Shown: positions 7,857-16,583 of the stretch, one piece after another
Layout of the letters: each line of letters starts with the position of its first letter
Numbering within the stretch: the first letter of the stretch is position 1
DNA from: Osedax symbiont Rs1
GTDB taxonomy: Bacteria; Pseudomonadota; Gammaproteobacteria; Pseudomonadales; Balneatricaceae
Length of the DNA: 64,000 nucleotides
Assembly (NCBI GenBank): GCA_000416275.1
Contig: ASZJ01000114.1
Span: 115,721-179,720, forward strand
Direction of reading: 5' to 3'
Notes under the pieces: model-generated
What the model was told of the DNA's origin: nothing
The model's input: the letters and a program-made list of their open reading frames with translations, nothing else
Database searches by the model: none
Translations under genes and position numbers: made by a program

Positions 7857-8900
7857 ATGCAAACATCCCAACAGGTACGTCACAATTGGACAAAAGCCCA
7901 AGTTCAAGAATTATTTGATATGCCGTTCAATGACTTGCTCTTTAAAGCGCATACTATGCACCGTGAGAATTTTGATCCCAACCAAGTGCAAGTTAGCACA
8001 CTGCTGTCTATAAAAACCGGCGCCTGCCCTGAAGATTGTAAATATTGCCCACAAAGCGCTAGGTATAATACCGGGATTGCGCGAGAGCGGCTGATGGAAG
8101 TGGAGGCGGTTGTCGCCAAGGCACGACAAGCTAAAGCGTCCGGATCTACGCGTTTTTGCATGGGGGCAGCGTGGAAGCATCCCCACGCCAGAGATATGCC
8201 ATACGTTATTGAAATGGTAAAACAAGTCAAAGAAATTGGTTTGGAAACGTGTATGACATTGGGGATGTTGGATGCGGATAAATCTGACCAATTAGCCGCG
8301 GCGGGGCTCGATTATTACAACCACAATTTAGATACCTCACCTGAGTTTTACGATAAAATCATCACCACTCGCACCTTTCAAGATAGGTTGGACACTTTGC
8401 ATAATGTGCGCGAATCTGGAATGAAGGTTTGTAGTGGCGGTATATTGGGTATGGGGGAGACGGCCAACGATCGGATTGGGCTGTTAATGCAGCTCGCTAA
8501 TATGGCAGTTCACCCGGAGAGTGTACCGATCAACATGCTAGTCAAAGTAGCGGGTACCCCGATGGAGAATGTTGAGGATTTAGATCATTTGATTTTTGTG
8601 CGTACTATCGCTGCAGCTAGAATCATGATGCCAAAATCTCATGTCCGATTGTCGGCAGGCAGGCAGGCGATGTCCGATGAAATGCAGGCCATGACTTTCT
8701 TTGCCGGTGCCAACTCAATTTTTTATGGGGAGTGCTTGCTAACCACGCCAAACCCAGAAACCCATAAAGACTTGCTGCTTTTTAAGCGCTTGGGAATTAA
8801 CCCTGAACAGAAAATTTCAGAAGATGATGATACCCAGACAGCAATGTTGGTACGGGATATTCAGGCGAGCCAAGACAGCGCTCATTTCTATCCCGCTTAG
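7857..8900 (+). CDS. bioB: Biotin synthase
   Basis: BioB is the radical-SAM enzyme that inserts sulfur into dethiobiotin. The radical-SAM cluster motif C57-PED-C61-KY-C64 is intact, and the family segments [22 protein letters not shown] and [13 protein letters not shown] are present; total 347 residues. Two starts compete: GTG at 7851 (4 bases from TAGGAG) and ATG at 7857 (10 bases); I prefer the ATG. First gene of the plus-strand biotin cluster, followed by bioF after a 259-base gap that holds a mobile-element copy. Confidence 0.97.
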   Translation: MQTSQQVRHNWTKAQVQELFDMPFNDLLFKAHTMHRENFDPNQVQVSTLLSIKTGACPEDCKYCPQSARYNTGIARERLMEVEAVVAKARQAKASGSTRFCMGAAWKHPHARDMPYVIEMVKQVKEIGLETCMTLGMLDADKSDQLAAAGLDYYNHNLDTSPEFYDKIITTRTFQDRLDTLHNVRESGMKVCSGGILGMGETANDRIGLLMQLANMAVHPESVPINMLVKVAGTPMENVEDLDHLIFVRTIAAARIMMPKSHVRLSAGRQAMSDEMQAMTFFAGANSIFYGECLLTTPNPETHKDLLLFKRLGINPEQKISEDDDTQTAMLVRDIQASQDSAHFYPA

Positions 8901-8994
8901 CTGTTGGGTGTAGATGCAGCGCGCTTTCTCAATTAACTACCCGCGAGGGTGTCAGTTTGCGATAAATATCAGGATAGTTATCGCGGCTATCATT

Positions 8995-9065
8995 GAGGCC
9001 TCTGCATAACGCCGTCTTGCCGAGCGCAGTTATCATACCCTTTGGGTAAGTTATGCAGGGGTCTC
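8995..9065 (+). mobile_element. Family 1 MITE-like element, copy A (71 bp)
   Basis: Ends GAGGCCTCTGCATAAC and GTTATGCAGGGGTCTC are 16-bp inverted repeats with two mismatches. It is flanked by the 5-bp direct repeat TCATT (8990-8994 and 9066-9070), the footprint of transposition. This is an internally deleted form: it keeps the right-end segment GAGCGCAGTTATCATACCC but lacks the central ~110 bp found in copies C and E. Sits between bioB and bioF. No coding capacity. Confidence 0.85.
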
Positions 9066-9082
9066 TCATTATTTAATTACCT

Positions 9083-9137
9083 CTCCACAAAAATTGCGGG
9101 TGATGCGGATCAATAGTCGCAGCTAATTTTCGTGGAG
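9083..9137 (+). promoter_or_regulatory. Leader hairpin covering the ribosome site before bioF
   Basis: CTCCACAAAAATT (9083-9095) and AATTTTCGTGGAG (9125-9137) pair with one mismatch over 13 bases; an inner GCG/CGC extends the stem. The right arm contains TGGAG, the only good Shine-Dalgarno sequence upstream of bioF, so the folded RNA would hide it. It may also end bioB transcripts. Function is inferred from structure only. Confidence 0.4.
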
Positions 9138-9159
9138 TTCATTTTATGGGTGCAGCAAG

Positions 9160-10341
9160 ATGTCTTTTGATGATTTACAGCAAGCTTTAGACTTGAGGAA
9201 AGAGCAGTCTCTGTATCGCAGCAGGCAAATATTGCAGGGGCCGCAGAGCGCTGTGATAAGTATTGCCGGTAAAAAACTGCTCAACTTTAGCTCCAATGAC
9301 TATTTAGGTTTAGCCAATCATCCTCAAGTTATTCAAAGCTTTAAACAGGCCGCAGATGAGTTTGGAGTAGGTGGCGGGGCCTCGCATTTAGTGAATGGTC
9401 ACAGTTATCATCATCAACAATTAGAGTTGGAGCTCGCTGAGTTTTGTGGTCGACCGCGAGCACTGTTATTTGGCAGTGGCTACATGGCTAATTTAGGGGT
9501 GATTAATGCCCTAGTTGGAAGAGGAGATGGGGTGTTTCAAGATAAGCTGAACCACGCTTCGCTAATTGATGGCGGATTGTTAAGTGGCGCTAAATTTCAG
9601 CGTTATCTGCATAATGATCCGCAGAGTTTGGCGCTGCAGTTACAGCGCTCAAGCGCCAGCAGAAAGTTAGTAGTCAGCGACGCAGTATTTAGTATGGATG
9701 GAAATATTGCGAAGATAACAGAGTTGGCTGCCGCGGCAAGTGAGCATAAAGCGTGGCTGATGATCGACGATGCCCACGGTATAGGTTGCCTGGGAGAAAA
9801 AGGCGGCGGTTGCAGTGAGTTGCAGCAGCTTAATCAGCATCAGGTGCCTATTTTGATGGGAACTTTAGGTAAAGCATTTGGTACCTCCGGTGCGTTCGTG
9901 GCTGGCAGTGAAACCTTGATCGAAACCTTGATTCAATTCTCTAGAACTTACATCTATACCACTAGTATGCCGCCCGCTATAGCGGCTGCTAGTCGAGCGA
10001 GTTTAAAAATCATTAAAAGTGAAGCTTGGCGTCGCACTCATTTACAAAGCTTAATCAGCGCTTTTAAAATCGGCTGTCAGCAACTCGGTCTAGTACTGTT
10101 GCCCTCGTCTACTGCTATTCAGCCAATAATGATCGGCAGCGCAGCCAAGTCATTATTGATTAGTAGCAGATTAGCAGCCTTAGGCATGCAAGTAACTGCG
10201 ATCAGGACGCCGACAGTGCCTCTCAATCAAGCGCGCCTTAGGGTTACATTAAGTGCCGGTCACAGTCAAAATGATGTACAGGCACTGCTACAAGCACTGG
10301 CACAAATAGTAAAAGAGATCAATTTTGAATATTCATGTTAA
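9160..10341 (+). CDS. bioF: 8-amino-7-oxononanoate synthase
   Basis: BioF condenses pimeloyl-ACP with alanine to give KAPA, with PLP as cofactor. The 393-residue protein has the family hallmarks NFSSNDYLGLANHP (residues 42-55), GGGASHLVNGH (71-81), DDAHGIG (203-209) and the PLP lysine in GTLGKAFGTSGAF (K238). The ATG at 9160 is the only in-frame start before an upstream stop at 9124, yet it has no clear Shine-Dalgarno; the nearby TGGAG serves a 14-codon out-of-frame frame starting at 9146 that overlaps bioF. bioH follows with a 17-base overlap. Confidence 0.96.
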   Translation: MSFDDLQQALDLRKEQSLYRSRQILQGPQSAVISIAGKKLLNFSSNDYLGLANHPQVIQSFKQAADEFGVGGGASHLVNGHSYHHQQLELELAEFCGRPRALLFGSGYMANLGVINALVGRGDGVFQDKLNHASLIDGGLLSGAKFQRYLHNDPQSLALQLQRSSASRKLVVSDAVFSMDGNIAKITELAAAASEHKAWLMIDDAHGIGCLGEKGGGCSELQQLNQHQVPILMGTLGKAFGTSGAFVAGSETLIETLIQFSRTYIYTTSMPPAIAAASRASLKIIKSEAWRRTHLQSLISAFKIGCQQLGLVLLPSSTAIQPIMIGSAAKSLLISSRLAALGMQVTAIRTPTVPLNQARLRVTLSAGHSQNDVQALLQALAQIVKEINFEYSC

Positions 10342-11101
10342 ACGCGTAATAGCCAATAAGCCGGAGTTAGTGCTGCTGCATGGCTGGGGAACTAGCAGTG
10401 ATATCTGGCAGTCGTGGTTGCCCAATTTAGCTGAGCATTTTTCAATTACTTGCATTGATCTACCCGGACTTGGGAGGTCGGTGGCGCAGGTCGAAGAAAT
10501 GTCGATTGATCACATACTGTCAGCAGTAGCTGCTGAAATTCCCCGCAACTGCGTTTTATTGGGTTGGTCGCTAGGTGGCCTGATCGCCACTTTACTGGTC
10601 AAAAAAATACCTACTAAGGTGCGGGCTTTAATTACGATTGCCTACAATCCTTGTTTTGTGCAAAAACCGGGATGGGACACTGCAATGCCGGCGGAGCTGC
10701 TGCAAAAATTTGGTGATGATTTATTGCGCAGTGAGCAGCGGGCGCTGTCAGGTTTTTTTCGGTTGCAGGTCCAAGGTGGTTCAGCGAGTAAAAGCATTTT
10801 AAAGCAGTTAAAAAATATTGATGGGCAGCTCAATCACAGTCAGCTAATTGCTAGTTTGAATTGGTTGAAAATTGACAGTCTTGCTGAGTTACAACAGTTA
10901 GAAATAGCTTCGTTGCATATTTATGGTGAGCAGGATCAATTGGCACCGGCTGCTCTGGGTTCGCAGTTAAAAAAATTGTCGAAAAAAATATCGACATGTA
11001 CGATACCGGGAGCCGGGCACTTACCCTTTTTGTCAGATGCTGATTTAGTTGCAACAAAATTGCTGAGCTTTTTGGCTGCTGTCGACAGTGGAGAGCGATA
11101 A
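10325..11101 (+). CDS. bioH: Pimeloyl-[ACP] methyl ester esterase
   Basis: BioH removes the methyl group added by BioC once the pimeloyl chain is complete, committing it to biotin. The 258-residue alpha/beta hydrolase shows the oxyanion segment LLHGWG (residues 17-22), the nucleophile elbow GWSLGG with Ser82, and the catalytic His in GAGHLPF (about residue 235); an Asp in the GEQDQL segment near 208 completes the triad. Start is a TTG at 10325 that overlaps the end of bioF by 17 bases; no ATG is available in frame. bioC begins one base after its stop. Confidence 0.94.
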   Translation: MNIHVKRVIANKPELVLLHGWGTSSDIWQSWLPNLAEHFSITCIDLPGLGRSVAQVEEMSIDHILSAVAAEIPRNCVLLGWSLGGLIATLLVKKIPTKVRALITIAYNPCFVQKPGWDTAMPAELLQKFGDDLLRSEQRALSGFFRLQVQGGSASKSILKQLKNIDGQLNHSQLIASLNWLKIDSLAELQQLEIASLHIYGEQDQLAPAALGSQLKKLSKKISTCTIPGAGHLPFLSDADLVATKLLSFLAAVDSGER

Positions 11102-11911
11102 GTGGGCGCGTGTATAGATAAAAGCAGAGTGGCTAATTCTTTTAGTAAAGCTGCGATAACCTATGACAGCGCCGCTGCGCTGCAACGCACGGTCGGTTAT
11201 GAGTTGCTTAAGTTACTTAAATTGATTGAATTGCACGACAGTAAAAAATTAGCCATTCAACAAATTTTAGACTTAGGCTGTGGCACGGGCTATTTTTCTG
11301 AACAGTTGTTGCTTCGCTATCCGACATCGAGGCTGGTGGGGTTAGATATAGCTGAGGGCATGTTAGTGCACGCGCGTCAGCGCCATCGCTCAACAAGGCT
11401 CCACTGGCTGTGTGCGGATGCCGAAAATATCTCGTTGGCAGACAATTCTGTCGAGCTGATTTATTCTAGTTTAGCCATTCAGTGGTGTGAAAATTTACCG
11501 CAGCTGTTTAGTGAAATTAGCAGGGTGTTAACGAGTGGCGGTGTCGCCCTCATAGCAACTTTGGGCCCCGCTAGCTTATTTGAATTAAAAGAAGCCTGGG
11601 CGGGGATAGACAGTCATGTTCATGTGAATAGCTTTGTGCCGTTGGATGTTCTGCTGGCTAGTTTGCCGGGCAGTTTGTCGCTAGAGGTTTGTCAGCAGCA
11701 AACTAGAGTGCTCGAGTATCACAAGTTGCAAGAGCTTACCTCGGATTTAAAGAAAATTGGCGCGCACAATATGAACTCAGGTGAAAGTAAAGGGTTAACT
11801 GGCAGGGCAAAGGTTAGTCAATTTAAACAAAATTATGAGCGTTTTCGTCAGTCTAATGGTAAGTTGCCAGCAAGTTATGAAGTGTATTATCTGCAGTTGA
11901 AAAAGTGCTAG
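11102..11911 (+). CDS. bioC: Malonyl-[ACP] O-methyltransferase
   Basis: BioC methylates the free carboxyl of malonyl-ACP so that it can enter fatty-acid synthesis as a pimelate primer. The 269-residue SAM-dependent methyltransferase has the N-terminal family segment RVANSFSKAAITYDSAA, motif I ILDLGCGTGYFSEQL (residues 57-71), and a post-motif with LYSSLAIQWC. Start is GTG at 11102, directly after the bioH TAA, so translation is almost certainly coupled. bioD follows after a 155-base gap containing a mobile-element copy. Confidence 0.95.
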   Translation: MGACIDKSRVANSFSKAAITYDSAAALQRTVGYELLKLLKLIELHDSKKLAIQQILDLGCGTGYFSEQLLLRYPTSRLVGLDIAEGMLVHARQRHRSTRLHWLCADAENISLADNSVELIYSSLAIQWCENLPQLFSEISRVLTSGGVALIATLGPASLFELKEAWAGIDSHVHVNSFVPLDVLLASLPGSLSLEVCQQQTRVLEYHKLQELTSDLKKIGAHNMNSGESKGLTGRAKVSQFKQNYERFRQSNGKLPASYEVYYLQLKKC

Positions 11912-11964
11912 CTAAAAACGGCAGCTAAAAAATTAATAGCTTCTGTGCCCGTGTTTAATACAAG

Positions 11965-12029
11965 GAGGCCTCTGCATAACATTGCGAGCTCAGTTATCAT
12001 ACCCTCTGGGTAGGTTATGCAGAGGTCTC
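11965..12029 (+). mobile_element. Family 1 MITE-like element, copy B (65 bp)
   Basis: Ends GAGGCCTCTGCATAAC and GTTATGCAGAGGTCTC (one mismatch between arms). Perfect 5-bp direct repeats ACAAG flank it (11960-11964 and 12030-12034). Like copy A it is a short derivative keeping both ends and the GTTATCATACCCTCTGGGTA segment. It separates bioC from bioD. Confidence 0.88.
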
Positions 12030-12066
12030 ACAAGGGTTGGGAAGTCGCATTATCGGGAAGTAACAA

Positions 12067-12750
12067 ATGGAAAAGCATCGATTTTTTATCGCTGGAACAG
12101 ATACAGATGTGGGTAAAACCTTCGTCTCGCAAGCTTTGTTAGAGGCTGCAAAAAAAGTAAATTTTAGTTGCTTTGCTTTAAAGCCAGTAGCGGCTGGTTG
12201 CACGCAAACGGCAGCGGGGTTACGAAATGACGATGCGCTTAAGCTGATGCAGGCATCCTCGGTAAAGCTAAGTTATCAGCAGGTAAACCCAATTGCTCTA
12301 GAGCAGGCGATAGCGCCGCATGTCGCGGCAAAAAATGAAAATAAGAATATAAGTTTGCAAAGGGTGGTCGGCTTTTGTCGTGGAGCGATGCTGAATAAGG
12401 TTGATTTTTTATTGGTTGAAGGCGCTGGTGGCTGGAGAGTACCGCTAAACAGTAGAGAGACGATGGCGCAAATACCTAAAGAGCTTTCGCTACCGGTGAT
12501 CTTAGTGGTCGGTATCAAATTAGGCTGCATTAATCATGCAATGTTGACGGTTGAAGCTATTTTGAACGATGGTGTATTGCTAGCGGGTTGGGTGGCCAAT
12601 CATATCGACCCACAAATGTCTGCTAGTGCCGAGAGTGTTGAAACGCTGAAGTCCGCGATTGCCGCGCCTCTCATCGGCACAATTCCCTATCTGCCGGATC
12701 GCTCCGTGAAAAACGCCTCTGAGTACCTGCAGATTGCTACAATACTTTAG
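12067..12750 (+). CDS. bioD: ATP-dependent dethiobiotin synthetase
   Basis: BioD closes the ureido ring of dethiobiotin from DAPA, CO2 and ATP. The 227-residue protein begins with the P-loop variant FIAGTDTDVGKT (residues 6-17) and has the PVAAGC segment (~40-45), the carbamate/ATP motif LVEGAGGWRVPL (~118-129) and a C-terminal GTIPYLP. Last gene of the plus-strand biotin cluster. A poor hairpin with a T-run follows at about 12741-12758 (AATACT/AGTATT), possibly its terminator. Confidence 0.96.
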   Translation: MEKHRFFIAGTDTDVGKTFVSQALLEAAKKVNFSCFALKPVAAGCTQTAAGLRNDDALKLMQASSVKLSYQQVNPIALEQAIAPHVAAKNENKNISLQRVVGFCRGAMLNKVDFLLVEGAGGWRVPLNSRETMAQIPKELSLPVILVVGIKLGCINHAMLTVEAILNDGVLLAGWVANHIDPQMSASAESVETLKSAIAAPLIGTIPYLPDRSVKNASEYLQIATIL

Positions 12751-12944
12751 TATTTTTTGTAATTATTTCTAATTGTACGATTTATGTACTATACTGTTAG
12801 GTGATGAATATTGTCTTGTTGCTAGATGAGGGTTGTTCAGCGATCCTGATCTGCAATATTAGTCCTGGTATTTAGCAATGATTGGACCTTTATAGTTCCA
12901 ATTCATTGAAATTGTTTGATATAAAATAGAGTGGATTGATTGCT

Positions 12945-13190
12945 ATGAATATTGCGAACTCATTACAGACAGGTCAAATTGGATTAAATAGAGGATTGGA
13001 TAACAATCCTAGGGCAGCTGGCGATTTTCAGGGAACTGGAAAATCAGCGATCCCTGAAACCGCCTCAGGTAAAAGTATAGAAAGCGCTGTCGCAGAGTCG
13101 ACACTGGCGGCTAGTACTCAAGCAGCCTCAACTAAAGTTGTCACTAGTATTAGCGAAACGCTAGGTACTAATGTAGATGTTGTCGTCTAG
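12945..13190 (+). CDS. Small hypothetical protein upstream of SprA-related gene
   Basis: An 81-residue protein from ATG 12945 with AGTGGA nine bases upstream. It has no membrane segment or signal peptide. The N-terminal half contains the pattern LQTGQIGLNRGLDNNPRAAG and the C-terminal half is rich in Ala, Ser and Thr and predicted helical, ending SETLGTNVDVVV. I do not recognise a named family, although the GLNRGLDN...AAG start and LGT-DV end resemble small, flagellin-like helical proteins found in other gammaproteobacteria. It ends 25 bases before the HExxH gene and is probably cotranscribed with it. Confidence 0.6.
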   Translation: MNIANSLQTGQIGLNRGLDNNPRAAGDFQGTGKSAIPETASGKSIESAVAESTLAASTQAASTKVVTSISETLGTNVDVVV

Positions 13191-13215
13191 CTTAAGTTTT
13201 GAAAGAGGTGCTTAG

Positions 13216-14181
13216 ATGGAATTGCATAGCTCGAATTTGAATATTCAAAATCACCCCTCGTCTTTGGCAGTGGTCGACTCAGGTCGGGAATTGCGGTCGG
13301 TCGCCCATTTGTCTGCGCAACAGTTCGCCTCGCAGGCGCTGCAAATAGACACAGCGCCGAGCAAGCTGTCGACCGTTGAATCAACCGCCGTCGTCTCGCA
13401 AATAGCGGCTGGGCCAGAAGCTGCTGTGGCAGTTTATGGAAAGGTCAAAGCGGATTCTGCACCGCTAGCGGTGGCTAGTGATAGCGGTCAAAAAAGCGCT
13501 GATGTAGAAGTGCGCTCGAGTAAATTATCTGCAGATATTGAGTTAGAGCAAGCTGAATTAAAAGTGGTGCAGCAGTTGGCAGCGCAAGATCGAGAAGTAA
13601 AAGCGCACGAGCAGACCCATTCTGCAGTTGGCGGCAAATATGCCGGAGCTCCATCTTTTGATTTTACCAGTGGTCCTGATGGTCGTTTATATGCAACTTC
13701 CGGCAAGGTCTCAATTGATACATCAGCGGTAGAAAACGATCCTCGCGCCACTTTAGAAAAAGCTCAAGTTATCATTCGGGCGGCGCTGTCGGTGTCCGAT
13801 CCCTCGCCGGCTGATCGGCAAATAGCTGCTGAAGCAAAATCTTTGGCGCTGCAAGCTCTTTCAGAATTACGCGAAGGTGATAGTGCTGAAACCGGAGATA
13901 TTGCTATTCGGGAAAATGGATTAAAGGTTGAGCAGCAGCAATTAGAGCGGCAGGAGTACTTGGCAGAGCAGGAACTTAAACAGGCAAAGCAAGATAGGAA
14001 TCAAGCTTTGGCAGAAAGTCGCAAGCAGAGTAATGATAACTCTCTGGAAGTGCTTAAAGAGTACAACACGCAAATTAATGAAATTCAAGAGACCTTAAGG
14101 CGTTTAAATACCCAGCTGGTTGATTCGGGGGCTTTTGGTAAAGTATTTCCGGAAGGTTTTTTGATAGATCAAAATGTCTGA
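13216..14181 (+). CDS. SprA-related putative zinc metalloprotease
   Basis: A 321-residue protein. The central region carries the zinc-protease motif HEQTH (H131, E132, H135) followed by GGKYAGAPSFDF and GPDGRLYATSGKVSIDTS, the signature of the SprA-related family (Pfam PF12118). Residues 1-110 are low-complexity and Ala/Ser-rich; residues ~225-300 are a charged coiled coil rich in Q, E and K. There is no signal peptide, so it is either cytosolic or secreted by a non-Sec route. Substrate and role are unknown for the family. A small 81-residue gene lies immediately upstream. GAGGTG precedes the ATG at suitable spacing. Confidence 0.8.
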   Translation: MELHSSNLNIQNHPSSLAVVDSGRELRSVAHLSAQQFASQALQIDTAPSKLSTVESTAVVSQIAAGPEAAVAVYGKVKADSAPLAVASDSGQKSADVEVRSSKLSADIELEQAELKVVQQLAAQDREVKAHEQTHSAVGGKYAGAPSFDFTSGPDGRLYATSGKVSIDTSAVENDPRATLEKAQVIIRAALSVSDPSPADRQIAAEAKSLALQALSELREGDSAETGDIAIRENGLKVEQQQLERQEYLAEQELKQAKQDRNQALAESRKQSNDNSLEVLKEYNTQINEIQETLRRLNTQLVDSGAFGKVFPEGFLIDQNV

Positions 14182-14603
14182 TCCGGTGCGCCGTTCGAGC
14201 GCGCCTTTATTTAGCTGTCTATAACTTGAGTCTGTTGTTTTACTGCGCAGCATAGTTCTTGAGCTTCCGCCGCAAGCATATCCTGAGTCAGAGGCTTTAC
14301 TGCACTGTAGAGCGCAAGATCTTGATTCGACAAAGGTTAGAAAAAATATTCACTGAAGCTATGAGTTTTATACAGGGGTGTATTTATTTAGCGAAGCTCG
14401 CCGTTAATGTATTTCAATCGCACTGTAAAACCAATATCTTACACTCTGTATTCACTTTGAAGTCACGGATCCAAGTTACGCTGTTATTGCTTGGCTGCGC
14501 AGCAGTTGTGAGTATGCTGATCTGTCGACGGTCTGCGGATCTCTCTCTTTTTCTCTGCGGGTCCGCAGAGGGGATGCGGGATTTATGCATAGGTTCCCAA
14601 TCA
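14182..14603. other. Intergenic region holding a family 2 element
   Basis: About 420 bases between the SprA-related gene and a convergent small membrane gene. Most of it is the family 2 element copy R1. A plus-strand frame of 118 codons at 14259-14615 runs through the element and is not a credible gene. Confidence 0.6.
14282..14475 (+). mobile_element. Family 2 MITE-like element, copy R1 (about 194 bp)
   Basis: Starts CCTGAGTCAGAGGCTTTACTGCA and ends TTCACTTTGAAGTCACGGATCCAAG, similar to the CCTGAATC...GATTCAGG ends of other copies. Shares the internal blocks GCGCAAGATCTTGATT, AAAATATTCACTGAA and CCAATATCTTACACTCTGTA with R2 and R3. Ends are somewhat decayed and no target duplication is visible. 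Confidence 0.7.
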
Positions 14604-14786
14604 TTATTTATCTAGCTTGCTGGCTTTTTTGTCTCCGTATTTACGGGTGATGTAAAAAACTAAAATAATAATACTTAGCGCGCTAGGCAAGAAAATGATG
14701 GTCGGAAAATTAAAGCTGCCAAACCAATAAATAAATAAAACAGCGCTGGCGGGGAAAGCCTTAGTTAAAAGAAAATTCTTGGGCAT
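14604..14786 (-). CDS. Small hypothetical membrane protein
   Basis: A 60-residue frame with two hydrophobic stretches (about residues 10-27 and 29-47) and a strongly basic C-terminus (KYGDKKASKLDK), so a two-pass membrane peptide is likely, tail in the cytosol. It begins nine bases downstream of the YbfF-like hydrolase stop on the same strand, with ACGGA before the ATG, which supports it being real. No family recognised. Confidence 0.5.
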   Translation of the reverse strand: MPKNFLLTKAFPASAVLFIYWFGSFNFPTIIFLPSALSIIILVFYITRKYGDKKASKLDK

Positions 14787-14795
14787 GATAATCCG

Positions 14796-15578
14796 TTAGA
14801 GTAGGAATTTGAGTACTATTGAGCTGAAAATTTTGGGTTTTTCTGCGTGTGGCCAATGCCCTGCGCCCTCAATCATTTTGTAGCTAACAGTGCCGAATAA
14901 GCTATTAATACTCTCTTGGTGAGCTGGCAAAATGTAAGCTGAGTTTTTTCCTTTGATAAACAGGGTCGGTTTAGCAAAACTTGGGTTTGGCTCAGTGTGC
15001 TGGGTACTGGCTGCTGGAGCGAGGCTGAGGTTGTGGTATTCTTTTTGCAAAATGGCAATGTTTGGGCGCCATGCAAATTTTTTGTGCTGATCTCGATAGA
15101 GGTTCTTGAGCAGAAAAGCTCTAACCCCAGGGTCTTGTTCAAATGCTTGTAGTTGTTGGTCTGCGCTAGCTCTTGATGCTAGGCTGTCTAAATCAATGCT
15201 CAATAGACCGTTAAAAATATGCTGGTGGTGAGGCTTGTAGGTAACTGGCGATATATCGACAACAATTAGTTTGTCTACTTTCTCTGGATGCAGCAGGGCC
15301 AGCTGCATCGCTACTTTACCGCCCATAGAGTGGCCAATTATAGCGGCGGATTGTATCTGCAAATCCTGCATCAGCTCAGCGACATCATCCGCCATCAACG
15401 AATAATTCATTGTGTTGGAGTGCGGGCTGCGACCATGGTTTCTAAGGTCAACACTGATGACTTTAAACGATTGGCTGAAAGTTATCGCCTGGCTGCCCCA
15501 GTTTTCGAGAGTGCCAAATAGGCCGTGTAAAATAATAAGCGCCGAGCCCTCGCCGCTTATTTGGTGGTGTAGCTTCAT
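14796..15578 (-). CDS. YbfF-like alpha/beta-fold esterase
   Basis: A 260-residue alpha/beta hydrolase of the YbfF type, an acyl-CoA/ester hydrolase of broad specificity in E. coli. It shows the oxyanion segment LHGLFGTLENW (residues 18-28), VDLRNHGRSPH, the nucleophile elbow GHSMGG (Ser ~83) and catalytic His in GAGHWPHAEKP close to the C-terminus, with VDISP after the elbow as in YbfF. It lies four bases downstream of the FKBP gene on the same strand, so the two are likely cotranscribed. Substrate cannot be told from sequence. Confidence 0.85.
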   Translation of the reverse strand: MKLHHQISGEGSALIILHGLFGTLENWGSQAITFSQSFKVISVDLRNHGRSPHSNTMNYSLMADDVAELMQDLQIQSAAIIGHSMGGKVAMQLALLHPEKVDKLIVVDISPVTYKPHHQHIFNGLLSIDLDSLASRASADQQLQAFEQDPGVRAFLLKNLYRDQHKKFAWRPNIAILQKEYHNLSLAPAASTQHTEPNPSFAKPTLFIKGKNSAYILPAHQESINSLFGTVSYKMIEGAGHWPHAEKPKIFSSIVLKFLL

Positions 15579-15581
15579 TAA

Positions 15582-16208
15582 TTATACGATCGCTAACAGT
15601 TCAACATCGAAAACTAGCGTGGCGCAGCCTGGAATAGCACCGGGTGAGCCATTAGTGCCATATGCTAAGTCGTGTGGAATGAAAAGTTTCCACTTGGCGC
15701 CGATGTTCATTAATTGTAAGGCTTCGGTCCAGCCGGCAATCACGCCGCTAACCGGGAATTCTGCAGGTTGGCCTCTTTCGTAGGAGCTGTCGAAGGTGTT
15801 GCCGTCAATTAATGTGCCGTGGTAATGGCAGCGTACCGTTGAGTTTACGGTGGCTTTCTCGGCGCTAGCATCTCCCTGTACTGTAATTTCGTATTGCAAA
15901 CCTGAATCTAGAGTAGTGACTTCAGAGCGAGTGGCGTTTTCTTTTAGGAATGCAATGCCGTCAGCGCTAGCTGCCTGCTGTTCTTTTGCTTGTGATTCTT
16001 TAAGAAGATCGTTTAATTTAGCGAAAGCTTCTTGGATTGACTCCACCGGAATGCGGAGTTCTTTGCCTTTGTATGAGTCTTCGATCCCAGCTGCTAGAAT
16101 GGCAAAATCAATTCCCTCAAAGCTGTTTTGGGCGATTTGATCACCCATTTGACGGCCGATTCCATAGCTGGCACATTGTTCCATTGTTTCAATTTTTAAT
16201 TCAGGCAT
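15582..16208 (-). CDS. fklB: FKBP-type peptidyl-prolyl cis-trans isomerase (FklB-like)
   Basis: From the ATG at 16208 the protein has 208 residues, as in E. coli FKBP22 (206). Residues 1-90 form the helical dimerisation domain with the family opening ETMEQCASYGIGRQMG; residues ~105-208 are the FKBP domain with VRCHYHGTLIDGNTFDSSYERGQPAEF, VIAGWTEALQLM and IPHDLAYG. No signal peptide, so cytosolic. The frame extends upstream to 16271 but that part is unlike the family. It catalyses proline isomerisation and acts as a folding helper. Confidence 0.93.
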   Translation of the reverse strand: MPELKIETMEQCASYGIGRQMGDQIAQNSFEGIDFAILAAGIEDSYKGKELRIPVESIQEAFAKLNDLLKESQAKEQQAASADGIAFLKENATRSEVTTLDSGLQYEITVQGDASAEKATVNSTVRCHYHGTLIDGNTFDSSYERGQPAEFPVSGVIAGWTEALQLMNIGAKWKLFIPHDLAYGTNGSPGAIPGCATLVFDVELLAIV

Positions 16209-16583
16209 TTTATATCGCATATAGTCTGGTGCGGCATTGCAGTTTGAAAATGTGTGTAACGGCAATGACACAGAATTAGTGTTTGTGGCTAGCTTTAGCT
16301 GCTCGCTATCTCAATTGTTTCATTGAAATATTGACCCCGCTATTACCGAAGCTAAAATTGCTTAGCTTGTATAATGTCTGGTGCCCAATATTTACTTTGA
16401 AACCATCAATTCAGCTGGTTGCTAGAAGCACGCCTTTTAGGGTGGAAGTGTTATTCGCCCCTAGCGTATTGTAAGACGAAGGCTAGCATAGATTTAATGC
16501 TTGCTCTAGAGGCTTTGTTAAATCCAGCGCTGATCTCTGTGCTGGATAGGCGTGAATGACAGGTTTTGAGGCTCCGTATATAG
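16209..16583. other. fklB/xseA intergenic region
   Basis: About 375 bases. AGCTTTAGCTGCTCG (16291-16305) with TTGACCCC downstream recurs at 35130-35192, hinting at a further, weaker repeat. CCAATATTTACTTTGAAACCATCAATTCAG near 16386-16415 resembles the right end of family 2 elements but is too decayed to call. No gene seen. Confidence 0.35.

Noticed and set aside
14259..14615. 118-codon plus-strand open frame
   Set aside because: It runs through family 2 element R1, has no family resemblance or ribosome site, and its central part is element sequence.
16386..16415. Possible decayed family 2 right end before xseA
   Set aside because: Similarity is limited to a short ACTTTGAAA...ATTCAG stretch; no partner end or duplication.
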